NCBI RefSeq assembly: GCF_014385105.1 | Contig: NZ_JACRTE010000015.1 | Span: forward strand, 1 to 37,074 | Origin: Qingrenia yutianensis | Lineage (GTDB): Bacteria > Bacillota > Clostridia > UMGS1810 | Length of the DNA: 37,074 bases | Direction: 5' to 3' | Translations under genes and position numbers: made by a program | The notes under the pieces: generated by a model | Databases searched by the model: none | Seen by the model: the letters and a program-made list of their open reading frames with translations, nothing else | Told to the model about the DNA's origin: nothing | Shown here: piece after piece, positions 26,612-34,397 of the stretch | Layout: each line of letters opens with the position of its first letter | Numbering within the stretch: position 1 is the first letter of the stretch

Positions 26612-27553
26612 CTAATAAACATTTTCCATTCGCTTGCTTAATTTCATATATATGATTGCAAATATGCACATAAAAACAGATGTGATAAGCGACATTGCAC
26701 ACCCATATCCTATGTTTACTGAATTCGACGCAAATCCCGGCACAAACTGGTTTACAATATATGACATTACCGTAAATGTTGTGCCGCCGGGCGCACCGTT
26801 TGTGGTCACGAGAATATAGTCGCTTGTATGCAACGAACCGTTGAGCGCAAGGAGTATAATTGTCTGCAAAACGGGTGCCATCATAGGAAGTGTTATTTTA
26901 AAAAACACCGTAAACCTGCCTGCACCATCCAGCCTTGCCGCCTCATACATTTCCTCCGGAACATTTGAGAGCGCCGCAAGAAAATACATAACATTTACGC
27001 CGAATGTATTCCACACTGCCCCGATTATAAGCACTGTCATTGCGCCGCGAGTCGTGGAAAGCCACGATATTTCGCTGCCTATTATGCCAAGCTTTATAAG
27101 GTTTGCATTGATAAATCCGAAATAGTCGAACATATTTGAAAATATAAGTCCTATAATTGCTATACTTATTACGTTCGGAAGATAATATACCGAACGGAAA
27201 AACCCGCTGCCCTTTATTTTTTTGTTCAGCATAAGGGCAATCACCATTGCAAGCGGAAGCTCAAACGGCAGCTTATACACCATAAATTTAAGCGTAGTAA
27301 GCCAAGTTGTCCAATATGTTGTATCCTTAAAAACACCAATAAAATTATCCCAACCGACAAACTTTTGCATAGTTTTGGTTCCCGTATAGAAAAACCATGA
27401 CTTTTTCATAGCCCAAAGCATGGGATAAAGCGTGAAAAGCAAAAGTCCCAGAATTTCGGGCAAAAGCAAAACATAGCACTGGCTTACCGTATGTTTTTGA
27501 AAACCCGTTTTTTTAAAACGGTCTTTTTTGTTTTCTTTCAATGCCGTTCTCAT
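26612..27553 (-). CDS. Carbohydrate ABC transporter permease, MalF type
   Basis: 313 residues with six TM segments and the EAA loop VPEEMYEAARLDGAGRFTVFFKITLPMM. LLLPEILGLLLFTLYPM at the N-terminus is typical of the MalF/UgpA family. Its ATG overlaps the TGA of the binding-protein gene by 4 bp (27550-27553), so translation is probably coupled. It forms the membrane channel with the MalG-type partner. Confidence 0.9.
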   Translation of the reverse strand: MRTALKENKKDRFKKTGFQKHTVSQCYVLLLPEILGLLLFTLYPMLWAMKKSWFFYTGTKTMQKFVGWDNFIGVFKDTTYWTTWLTTLKFMVYKLPFELPLAMVIALMLNKKIKGSGFFRSVYYLPNVISIAIIGLIFSNMFDYFGFINANLIKLGIIGSEISWLSTTRGAMTVLIIGAVWNTFGVNVMYFLAALSNVPEEMYEAARLDGAGRFTVFFKITLPMMAPVLQTIILLALNGSLHTSDYILVTTNGAPGGTTFTVMSYIVNQFVPGFASNSVNIGYGCAMSLITSVFMCIFAIIYMKLSKRMENVY

Positions 27554-28923
27554 CTTTTAATCTCCCACTTGTCCAAAATTGCGTAACTGTTATCATATTC
27601 GGGATTTACTTCTTTATATCTCTTAACGCCGTCCGCAGCAATTTTATTAAGACGCTTGAGGCAATCTCCCGCGGAAGATTTTCCCGTCCATATTTCATTG
27701 TTGAATATTGTTGCAAGAGTATCTTGACCCGATGTATCCGCTTTAATCGTAGGCGGTACAGGGGTTGAAATTTCATTAAGAGCAGCAAATTCCGTCCATC
27801 CTTTTTTGGGATTTTCAATCTTCGCATCTTTTATAATATCGTAATTCCACGGAATATACGCGCCTTTTTTATAAAGTTCTCTCAAAAGTTCATCGCTATG
27901 ATACCACTTGTAAACAACCATAATTTTTTCGGGATCTTTTATTTCAAGCGATTTTTTATTGATATATGGGCCTGTGCTTGTGCCTGAATGTTGGAGATAT
28001 TTGTTGTTAACGTCCTCAACAGGGAGAGGAGCAACTCCCCAGTCGCATTTTGCGGGGAACTGATCGTTTAAAACACCTACATCCCACGATACCGCAAATT
28101 TCATACCGATGCCTCCCTCGGCAAATCTTGCCCTTGCGGTGTCGTTGTCTATGTTTTCCGCTCCGGGATAAAAACTTTGGTCAGCCTTTATGTCCATTAT
28201 CATTTCGATGGGTTTTTGTAAAATTGTGTAGTCGTACTCTCCTTTTGTTGGATTATAATAGCTCCTGCCATAACTTGACATAAGGTTGCACGAAAGTTCC
28301 TGATAAACCCAGCTGCCCCATTTGAGCGGAAGAATTATACCGAATTGTTTTTTCGATTTATCGGTAAGCTTTTTAGCGTCCGCACGCAGTTCATCAAACG
28401 TTTCTGGCGGTTTAGCCTCACCTTTTTCATCCACTATTCCCGCAGCCTTAAACATTTCTTTATTATAAATAAGACCGTATGTATTTGTTGAAAACGGCAG
28501 ACAGTAGGTTTTGTCCTTATATGTATGCGTAAAATAATTCAAATGTCCCTCATATCTTTTAACAAGCTCGCTGCCGCCGGGCAAATCCTCTATCGCCGCA
28601 ATATTTCCGTTTTCGGAATATTTATCGATGCCATCGCTTATAAAAAGATCAGGTGCCTGATTCGTGGTGAGCGCAAGCTCAATCTGTTCTTTTAAATTGC
28701 CCTCTTTAACCTCGTAATCGAGAATTACATTGTTTTCCTTACCGATTGTTTTGTTAAACTCGTTAACAAGCTCCACCATAACTGCTTTGCTGCCGCCATC
28801 GGCAGTCCACATTGTAACGGTAGTCATACCGTCTTGCGCCTTTTCTTTTCCGCAGCCCGAAAACGTGCCTGCGGCAAGAGCCAAACACAGCGCAAGGCCC
28901 ATAACCTTTGCAATTTTTTTCAT
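27550..28923 (-). CDS. ABC transporter sugar-binding lipoprotein
   Basis: 457 residues. A signal peptide ends in the lipobox FSGC with Cys24 as the lipid-modified residue. TVTMWTADGGSKAVMVELVNEFNK, APDLFISDGIDKY, LPFSTNTYGLIYNKEMFKAAGI and WGVAPLPV are typical of family-1 extracellular solute-binding proteins for oligosaccharides. It is first in the 20-kb operon, with GGAGG before the ATG and a promoter centred on the 28956-28961 TATAAT. It captures the sugar and passes it to the two permeases. Confidence 0.9.
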   Translation of the reverse strand: MKKIAKVMGLALCLALAAGTFSGCGKEKAQDGMTTVTMWTADGGSKAVMVELVNEFNKTIGKENNVILDYEVKEGNLKEQIELALTTNQAPDLFISDGIDKYSENGNIAAIEDLPGGSELVKRYEGHLNYFTHTYKDKTYCLPFSTNTYGLIYNKEMFKAAGIVDEKGEAKPPETFDELRADAKKLTDKSKKQFGIILPLKWGSWVYQELSCNLMSSYGRSYYNPTKGEYDYTILQKPIEMIMDIKADQSFYPGAENIDNDTARARFAEGGIGMKFAVSWDVGVLNDQFPAKCDWGVAPLPVEDVNNKYLQHSGTSTGPYINKKSLEIKDPEKIMVVYKWYHSDELLRELYKKGAYIPWNYDIIKDAKIENPKKGWTEFAALNEISTPVPPTIKADTSGQDTLATIFNNEIWTGKSSAGDCLKRLNKIAADGVKRYKEVNPEYDNSYAILDKWEIKR

Positions 28924-28954
28924 TTTCTTATACCTCCGTATTGTTTTGTATCTT

Positions 28955-29067
28955 AATTATACACCCAACCAAATTTATTTAAAAGTGGTAAGTTTTATAT
29001 CCCCCTTTTTTGCTGATGGGGATATAAAACTTACCACTGTTTAAAATCAAAACGGCGGTGTATAATT
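28955..29067. promoter_or_regulatory. Symmetric divergent promoter pair with 21-bp dyad operator
   Basis: The inner arms 28984-29004 and 29018-29038 (AGTGGTAAGT... to ...ACTTACCACT) form a perfect 21-bp inverted repeat with a 13-nt centre. The outer arms AATTATACACC (28955-28965) and GGTGTATAATT (29057-29067) are also perfect, and both pairs share the centre 29011. Each outer arm carries a TATAAT -10 box: minus strand at 28961-28956 toward the binding-protein gene, plus strand at 29061-29066 toward the dehydrogenase gene. Both -35 regions (minus 28984-28979, TTTTAA; plus 29038-29043, TGTTTA) touch the outer ends of the 21-bp arms. One regulator bound here would control both operons equally. 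Its identity is unknown. Confidence 0.75.
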
Positions 29068-29101
29068 ATTACATAAGTAAAAAATTTTGAGGAGTGAAAA
29101 T

Positions 29102-30172
29102 ATGAACGAATATAAGACCTCGCGCGCGGTTGTAATAGAAAGACCGTACAAGGCGAATTTAAGAGAAATAAAACTTACCGAGCCGAAACCTGATGCGTTT
29201 ATTGCAAGAACGATGTTCAGCAGCATAAGCAGCGGAACGGATATGAAGACGTACAAGGGTATGCAGCACCCCGAACAGTGCTACTATCCGCTTGTTCCGG
29301 GATATGAAACGGCAGGCGTTATTGTAAAGGTTCCAGAACAGGGTGCAGATTTAAGCCATTTTCCGAAAAGTGCGCAGTGCCTAAAGGTCGGCGACAGGGT
29401 TATGATTAACGAATGTAGGAAATACGGCAATGTATGCTCTGCTTGGGGCGGCGGCAGCGAATACACAATAAAAGACTCAAATACCACAAACGACCAATTT
29501 GACTACATGGTAAAAATTCCCGACAATGTTACCTATATTCAGGCGGTTTTAGCATATCTGGCGTGTGTACCGCTTAAAGGAATTATGCGAATGAATCTTC
29601 GCAAAAACGAAACATTTGTTGTTATCGGTGCCGGAATGGTAGGTGTTTCGGCAATTCAGGAGTTTAAAATACTCGAGCCGACGCTTAAAGTTATCTGCAT
29701 TGAACGCAACGCCTTCAGACGTTCGATTGCCGAAAAATATGCTGATTTAGTTGTATCACCCGATGATGCTGTAAACAAAATAAGCGAATTTACAAACGGT
29801 AAAATGGCAGACCAGCTTATCGAATGTTCGGGAAATCCCGAGGTTGTGGGTACACTTCACAAATACATAAAAGACGGAGGCTGGGAGGATGACGACACTC
29901 CTGCGCATATTCATCTTCAGGGCGATTATCCCGATAAAATAATTTTTGACCATTATCACAGATGGTTTGTGAAAAATGCCACAATTACAATGACGTGTGC
30001 ACTCAAAGCAGGCTGCAAGGAGCAGGTTTTGCAGTGGATTTCGGAAGGAAAATTCGATACCGACGGACTGCCAATCGAAATATGGCCCGTTTCAAAGTGT
30101 GCAGAGGCATTTGAATACAAGGCGAAAAAGGGCGAGGACGTATTTAAAATTGTGTTTGATTGGAGCAAATAA
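29102..30172 (+). CDS. MDR-family (zinc-type alcohol dehydrogenase-like) oxidoreductase
   Basis: 356 residues from the ATG at 29102, behind GAGGAG at 29089-29094; a TTG at 29087 overlaps that site and is less likely. The GroES-like half has SSISSGTDMKTYKG, where the usual catalytic Cys is absent, and LVPGYETAGVIVKV. The NAD(P) half has VVIGAGMVGVSAIQEFKIL. This layout recalls BchC-like and sugar dehydrogenases rather than classic zinc alcohol dehydrogenases. It is first in the plus-strand operon. It probably oxidises a sugar or polyol from the locus. The substrate is unknown. Confidence 0.8.
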   Translation: MNEYKTSRAVVIERPYKANLREIKLTEPKPDAFIARTMFSSISSGTDMKTYKGMQHPEQCYYPLVPGYETAGVIVKVPEQGADLSHFPKSAQCLKVGDRVMINECRKYGNVCSAWGGGSEYTIKDSNTTNDQFDYMVKIPDNVTYIQAVLAYLACVPLKGIMRMNLRKNETFVVIGAGMVGVSAIQEFKILEPTLKVICIERNAFRRSIAEKYADLVVSPDDAVNKISEFTNGKMADQLIECSGNPEVVGTLHKYIKDGGWEDDDTPAHIHLQGDYPDKIIFDHYHRWFVKNATITMTCALKAGCKEQVLQWISEGKFDTDGLPIEIWPVSKCAEAFEYKAKKGEDVFKIVFDWSK

Positions 30173-30174
30173 TT

Positions 30175-31002
30175 ATGATTTTCGGAAACGCAGCGTGGGG
30201 TTTCAGAGAAACTCCGCTTAAAAAACAGCTTGAAATTACGCACGGTATGAACCTTTCGGTGCTGGAGCTGGGCATTGCAAACGCACCGTCCGATTTGCCG
30301 CTCGATATATCGGACAGCGAAATCGAAAACGTAAAGGCTATGTTTGAAAAACACGGCATAAAGCTTTTGTGCGCCGCAACGGGCAATGATTTTACGCTCG
30401 GCAATGATAACGATATTCCGAAGGTTAAAAAAGTTATTGACATTTGCCGAAAGCTTGGAATTAAGTATTTAAGAATTTTTGCAGGGTTCACGCCCGTTTC
30501 GGAAATGACGGGCAAAAAATGGGAAAATATGGTTTTGTGTCTTAATGAAATTTACCGTTATGCAAAGGATAAAAATGTCGTTCCCGTTGTTGAAACGCAC
30601 GGTGGTGTAAAGGTTTTTTCCGACGGCGTTAAACACTTTGCGAGCGTCACTATTGACAAAAATGCACTCATAAAGCTTATGTCGGACGTTCCCGACATTA
30701 AGTTTAATTTTGACCCTGCAAATTTTTATGTAGCAGGGGTGAACAATCCCGAAGATATATACGAAATCATAAAAGACAAGGTGTGTTATCTGCATTTCAA
30801 AGACTTCGTAAAGCTTAAATCGGGTAATTTTGTGCCGTCGTACTGCGGAAAAAGCAATATGGACTGGGATAAAATTTTGAAACCTCTCAAAAATTTTGAC
30901 GGTCCTGCACTGTTTGAATATGAAAACACCGCCGATGTTGAAATCGGGTGCAGACACTGTTTTGAATTTATAAAAGAAAAATTTAAGGAGAAAGAAAAAT
31001 GA
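30175..31002 (+). CDS. Sugar phosphate isomerase/epimerase-type TIM barrel
   Basis: 275 residues from the ATG at 30175, with GGAG 9 nt upstream inside the end of the previous gene; a TTG at 30160 would overlap that gene by 13 bp. Motifs are LSVLELGIA, LLCAATG, YLRIFAGF, VVPVVETHGG, IKFNFDPANF, VCYLHFKDF and LFEYENT, the xylose-isomerase-like fold with Glu, Asp and His metal ligands. It is distinct in sequence from the epimerase at 8868. The ATGA overlap with the next gene indicates coupled translation. Confidence 0.8.
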   Translation: MIFGNAAWGFRETPLKKQLEITHGMNLSVLELGIANAPSDLPLDISDSEIENVKAMFEKHGIKLLCAATGNDFTLGNDNDIPKVKKVIDICRKLGIKYLRIFAGFTPVSEMTGKKWENMVLCLNEIYRYAKDKNVVPVVETHGGVKVFSDGVKHFASVTIDKNALIKLMSDVPDIKFNFDPANFYVAGVNNPEDIYEIIKDKVCYLHFKDFVKLKSGNFVPSYCGKSNMDWDKILKPLKNFDGPALFEYENTADVEIGCRHCFEFIKEKFKEKEK

Positions 31003-32381
31003 GCAAACCGAAAGTGATATTTTTACCGCACGCAAACATTCAGTATTCTCAGCTTGCGCCCGAAAAGCGCGAATGGGTTATGCGAAACTGCTACGAAAAA
31101 CTGTTTGATTTAATTTTAGACGGCGATTACAAAATCGGCTTTGAGGCGAGCGGTATAACCATTGACGAAATGGCAAAAAAAGCACCCGAGGTGCTTGCAA
31201 AATTAAGAAAACTTGTCGAAACGGGCAAGGTTGAGCCGGTCTGCTCGCCATACATACATTTTATGCTTCCAAATATCCCAAAGGAGGTGTGCCTCGACTC
31301 TTTGAAATATTCTATGGAGGTTTGGGAAAAGCACACCGGCAAACGACCCGAAATCGGCTGGAATCCCGAATGCGGCTGGGCAGGATACATTCCCGATGTA
31401 TACAAAGAGGCAGGATTAAAGGCGCTCATTATGGACGCAGATTCGCTTATGCTCTCGTTTGACGAAATACGCAAGGCTACAGGGCTTGAATACGATGTTG
31501 CGGGTCATTCCAACAAAAACCATCTTTTCAAAATCGAAGAATACATAAAGGACAAAAACGAGTTTTTGAAATTCATTACAAACGCCTCAACTGCGCCGAA
31601 CGGACTTAAAATGATTTTCCGTTCCGACTGTATGGCAAATCTTCTTTTGTGGTATCTTATGGGCGCGACCGAGGGACTTCGTGACGAGCCGATAAATATG
31701 GGCGAAATCAAGGCTATGCTTGAAAACTGGAAAGAGAGAATTGCACGCACAGGTTCGTTTATTATGCCGTATGCCGAGGACGCGGAATATATCGGTTCCA
31801 GTGCATATTTTTACGTTAAACAGTTTAATCAGGCAAGATTTTTTGAGGAAGAACCGAAATCGGTTGAGCGTTTTAAAAAAATTCTCGACGCGGCAAAAGA
31901 TGCAGGATATGAATTTGCACTTCCGAGCGAGGTGCTTGACAATACGATTGAAAATCCGTATGTTGACAATATTGAAAACGGCGTTGCGTGGCACGGCGGA
32001 ACGGCGAAAGCGTGGGCAAATACCGAATATTCACGCATTATGGATCCTGTTTGCATTGCGGTGTTTAACGGCATAAAGGCGGTTGCGGAAAAATTGGAAG
32101 AAGATTTAAATTCTCTTGACATAAATTTAAACAATGCAATGAAAGCCCTTGCGTCCGCATGGGTATCCGACTCGCGCTGGCCGCCTGCGCCGACAAGTCC
32201 GGGAAGATTTAACGTTCGTGAATCGCTTGACGATTTATATAGCGCCAACGATTTTATTGCAAAGGCAATGGAGGATGGAAAAATTGCCGAGAAAAAGGGA
32301 ATTTATTCACCGAGCCTTATGAAAACGCAGATTGCGGCAATTGACAAACTTCTGATGGAGAAAAAATATTTCGGAGAGTAA
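30999..32381 (+). CDS. GH57-like glycoside hydrolase or related enzyme
   Basis: 460 residues, no signal peptide. IFLPHANIQYS at the start takes the place of the GH57 HxH-type first motif. GWNPECGWAGYIPDVYKEAGLKA (120-142) matches the third GH57 motif, with Glu124 as candidate nucleophile. MPYAEDAEYIGSS (256-268) resembles the fourth, with Asp261 as candidate acid. GH57 enzymes cut or transfer alpha-glucans and alpha-galactosides; a non-hydrolase role in the same fold (as in the GH38/57 deacetylase group) is possible. It probably acts in the cytosol on imported oligosaccharide. Confidence 0.65.
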   Translation: MSKPKVIFLPHANIQYSQLAPEKREWVMRNCYEKLFDLILDGDYKIGFEASGITIDEMAKKAPEVLAKLRKLVETGKVEPVCSPYIHFMLPNIPKEVCLDSLKYSMEVWEKHTGKRPEIGWNPECGWAGYIPDVYKEAGLKALIMDADSLMLSFDEIRKATGLEYDVAGHSNKNHLFKIEEYIKDKNEFLKFITNASTAPNGLKMIFRSDCMANLLLWYLMGATEGLRDEPINMGEIKAMLENWKERIARTGSFIMPYAEDAEYIGSSAYFYVKQFNQARFFEEEPKSVERFKKILDAAKDAGYEFALPSEVLDNTIENPYVDNIENGVAWHGGTAKAWANTEYSRIMDPVCIAVFNGIKAVAEKLEEDLNSLDINLNNAMKALASAWVSDSRWPPAPTSPGRFNVRESLDDLYSANDFIAKAMEDGKIAEKKGIYSPSLMKTQIAAIDKLLMEKKYFGE

Positions 32382-32388
32382 AATTTCA

Positions 32389-33360
32389 ATGAAAATTGAT
32401 AAAAAACTTGAGCTTGTTCATTTTCAGCTTACAAGAAACTGCAATTTAAGATGTGAATTTTGCGGGCAGTGGGGCAAAAAAGGATTTTTTTCAAATATTT
32501 CGGGCAGTGAAATGAGCCTTGCCGACTGGAAAAACACAACCGATATGTTGTGCCGCCGCAGAGAAAAAACGGGCGAAAATCCGTCAGTTATGCTCTGGGG
32601 CGGTGAGCCTTTGGCATATCCTTATTTTGACGAAATTGCAGATTATCTCAAAAAGCATGGCTTTACGCTCGGAATTGTGACAAACGGAACATTGATAAAC
32701 CGCCACAAATCTGCACTTGAAAGCGGGTTTAAAAGCATTTATCTTTCTGTCGACGGTGACGAAGCACTCCACGATAAAATCCGAGGAAAAGGAGTGTTCA
32801 AAACTGTTCTCAACAATATCGACACGCTAAAAACCGATGCGAAACTCACGGTTATGACGGTTGTCACAAAAGAGCTCGTGCAGTCGTTTTCGGCCTATGC
32901 AAGTGCGGTTGAAAAGTTTAATCCCGACGAAATTTTTCTCCAAGATATGATTGCGCTTACCAACCGAGAAGTTGAAAACTACCGCGTCCGTTTTAAAAAA
33001 GTTTTTTCAAAGGACGCGGTTTATGTAGATTCATGGGTGACGGATTTTCCTTTCCGTACGAACAAAAACCTTGCCGACAGTAAAAATTATCCGTTTAAGA
33101 TTACAACCAAAAAGCACGGGATACCCAACAAATACGGACATTGTCTGTCGCCTTTCAAGCACATATGCATTGCGTGGAACGGCGAGGTTATGCATTGCAC
33201 CGATTTTTATGATTTTTCCGCAGGCAATGTTAAAATTGATGATATTTCAAACATTTTTGACAACAAATTGTCAGAAAAATTCCGCAGCGAAATTGTTAAT
33301 GGCAAATGTGTTTTGTGCAATCATTGTTCCTGGCTCAACAATGATTCTTTTGATGTGTAA
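32389..33360 (+). CDS. Radical SAM/SPASM-type protein
   Basis: 323 residues. The radical SAM cluster motif is TRNCNLRCEFCGQW with Cys18, Cys22 and Cys25, followed by MLWGGEPL and YLSVDGD. The C-terminal part has HCLSPFKHICIAWNGEVMHC, then CVLCNHCSW, a SPASM-like set of six Cys for one or two extra Fe-S clusters. Such enzymes usually modify peptides or proteins, but some act on sugars. No precursor-peptide gene is visible next to it. It starts 7 bp after the GH57-like gene and ends the operon before a terminator. Confidence 0.8.
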   Translation: MKIDKKLELVHFQLTRNCNLRCEFCGQWGKKGFFSNISGSEMSLADWKNTTDMLCRRREKTGENPSVMLWGGEPLAYPYFDEIADYLKKHGFTLGIVTNGTLINRHKSALESGFKSIYLSVDGDEALHDKIRGKGVFKTVLNNIDTLKTDAKLTVMTVVTKELVQSFSAYASAVEKFNPDEIFLQDMIALTNREVENYRVRFKKVFSKDAVYVDSWVTDFPFRTNKNLADSKNYPFKITTKKHGIPNKYGHCLSPFKHICIAWNGEVMHCTDFYDFSAGNVKIDDISNIFDNKLSEKFRSEIVNGKCVLCNHCSWLNNDSFDV

Positions 33361-33376
33361 TTTTTCGAGCGCACAT

Positions 33377-33411
33377 AAAAACGGCAGGGTAACCAAACCT
33401 CTGCCGTTTTT
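33377..33411. terminator. Bidirectional intrinsic terminator
   Basis: A perfect 11-bp stem (33377-33387 with 33401-33411, core CGGCAG/CTGCCG) with a 13-nt loop is framed by A and T runs. It ends the plus-strand operon and also the convergent minus-strand gene that stops at 33421. Confidence 0.85.
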
Positions 33412-33420
33412 GTTATATTG

Positions 33421-34377
33421 TCAGCAATAAAAATCTTTGATTTTATCGTCAAAAACAAGAATGTCCGTGCACTCTGCGTTGTTGGCGGCCAAGCTGCAAT
33501 TTACGGTTATTTTGTTTCCATCGGCGCTGATTATTTTGATATTGTACCCCTCAACATCAAGGTTTTCATAATTTGTTTCAAAAGAAGCGAAATATCCGTT
33601 GTAACGCATCATTTTAGATTCATCATCTATATACTCCTCTATATTGCCTATAATTTCAAGATTTTGTGCAACAGGCCAATCCATACTTTCGCCGGTATCG
33701 GTGTACGTTAAATCCTCATTCAAAGTCCTTTCCATAGGAAAACCGATAAATACGTTTTTAAGACTGTTATCTGTATTTAATGTAAAATATATGGCAGCCG
33801 TACACTCATAGTCAGTAGGTTCAACCCCTAACTTTTTGTATAAATTATATCCTATACTTGTGCTTAACGGATTATAGTCTTTACAGCCTAAAAACTGTAA
33901 CCCTGTATATTTATCAGAGTCAAGTTGTTTATGAATCTCTGAACCGATACTATATCCGTCCAACCACGCTAATTTTTGCTGCCCCTTGCCTCCAACAAAG
34001 CCCAATGTGTTTACATTGCGAATAATTCCCGAAGAAGCTTCCCTCATCTCATATCTGGAAAGTGTGCATTTAATACTGCCATCTTCTGCTGCAATGTTGT
34101 TTTTTAGCCAATCGGGAACATACTTGTTTTGAACATTGATTGTAAATTGCATTCCGTCCCTATAATAAATTTCGTTTTTTGTAAAATGCTCCAAGCCGTC
34201 AGAGCCGACCGCCGCCATAACGATAGTTGCACCGAGCATTGTAACGGCTATTGCAATCGACATTACCGCCGCCATAATCTTTGAAATCCGACCGCTTCCC
34301 CTACGGATTTTTGTAAATCTGTTCTGCAATGTCTTTTTATTTGCACTCATTTTTGTTGTGTATAAATTTTCAAACAT
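33421..34377 (-). CDS. Membrane-anchored protein, paralogue of the M56 C-terminal half
   Basis: 318 residues, ATG at 34377 behind AAGGAG. The first ~55 residues (MFENLYTTKMSANKKTLQNR, then ISKIMAAVMSIAIAVTMLGATIVMAA) are nearly the same as those of the next gene upstream and hold one TM segment. The following ~260 residues (ESMDWPVAQNLEIIGNIEEY, YEGLDVEGYNIKI-like segments) are different and match no domain I recognise; they should face outward. The leader matches the last-TM region that follows the protease domain in BlaR1/M56 proteins of Clostridia. Function unknown. Confidence 0.65.
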   Translation of the reverse strand: MFENLYTTKMSANKKTLQNRFTKIRRGSGRISKIMAAVMSIAIAVTMLGATIVMAAVGSDGLEHFTKNEIYYRDGMQFTINVQNKYVPDWLKNNIAAEDGSIKCTLSRYEMREASSGIIRNVNTLGFVGGKGQQKLAWLDGYSIGSEIHKQLDSDKYTGLQFLGCKDYNPLSTSIGYNLYKKLGVEPTDYECTAAIYFTLNTDNSLKNVFIGFPMERTLNEDLTYTDTGESMDWPVAQNLEIIGNIEEYIDDESKMMRYNGYFASFETNYENLDVEGYNIKIISADGNKITVNCSLAANNAECTDILVFDDKIKDFYC

Positions 34378-34397
34378 TGTTTTAGCTCCTTATCCCG

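Noticed and set aside
30175..32381. Reading the plus-strand operon as the same pathway as the left epimerase
   Set aside because: The two TIM-barrel epimerases differ clearly in sequence; a shared pathway is plausible only through the common promoter, not by homology.
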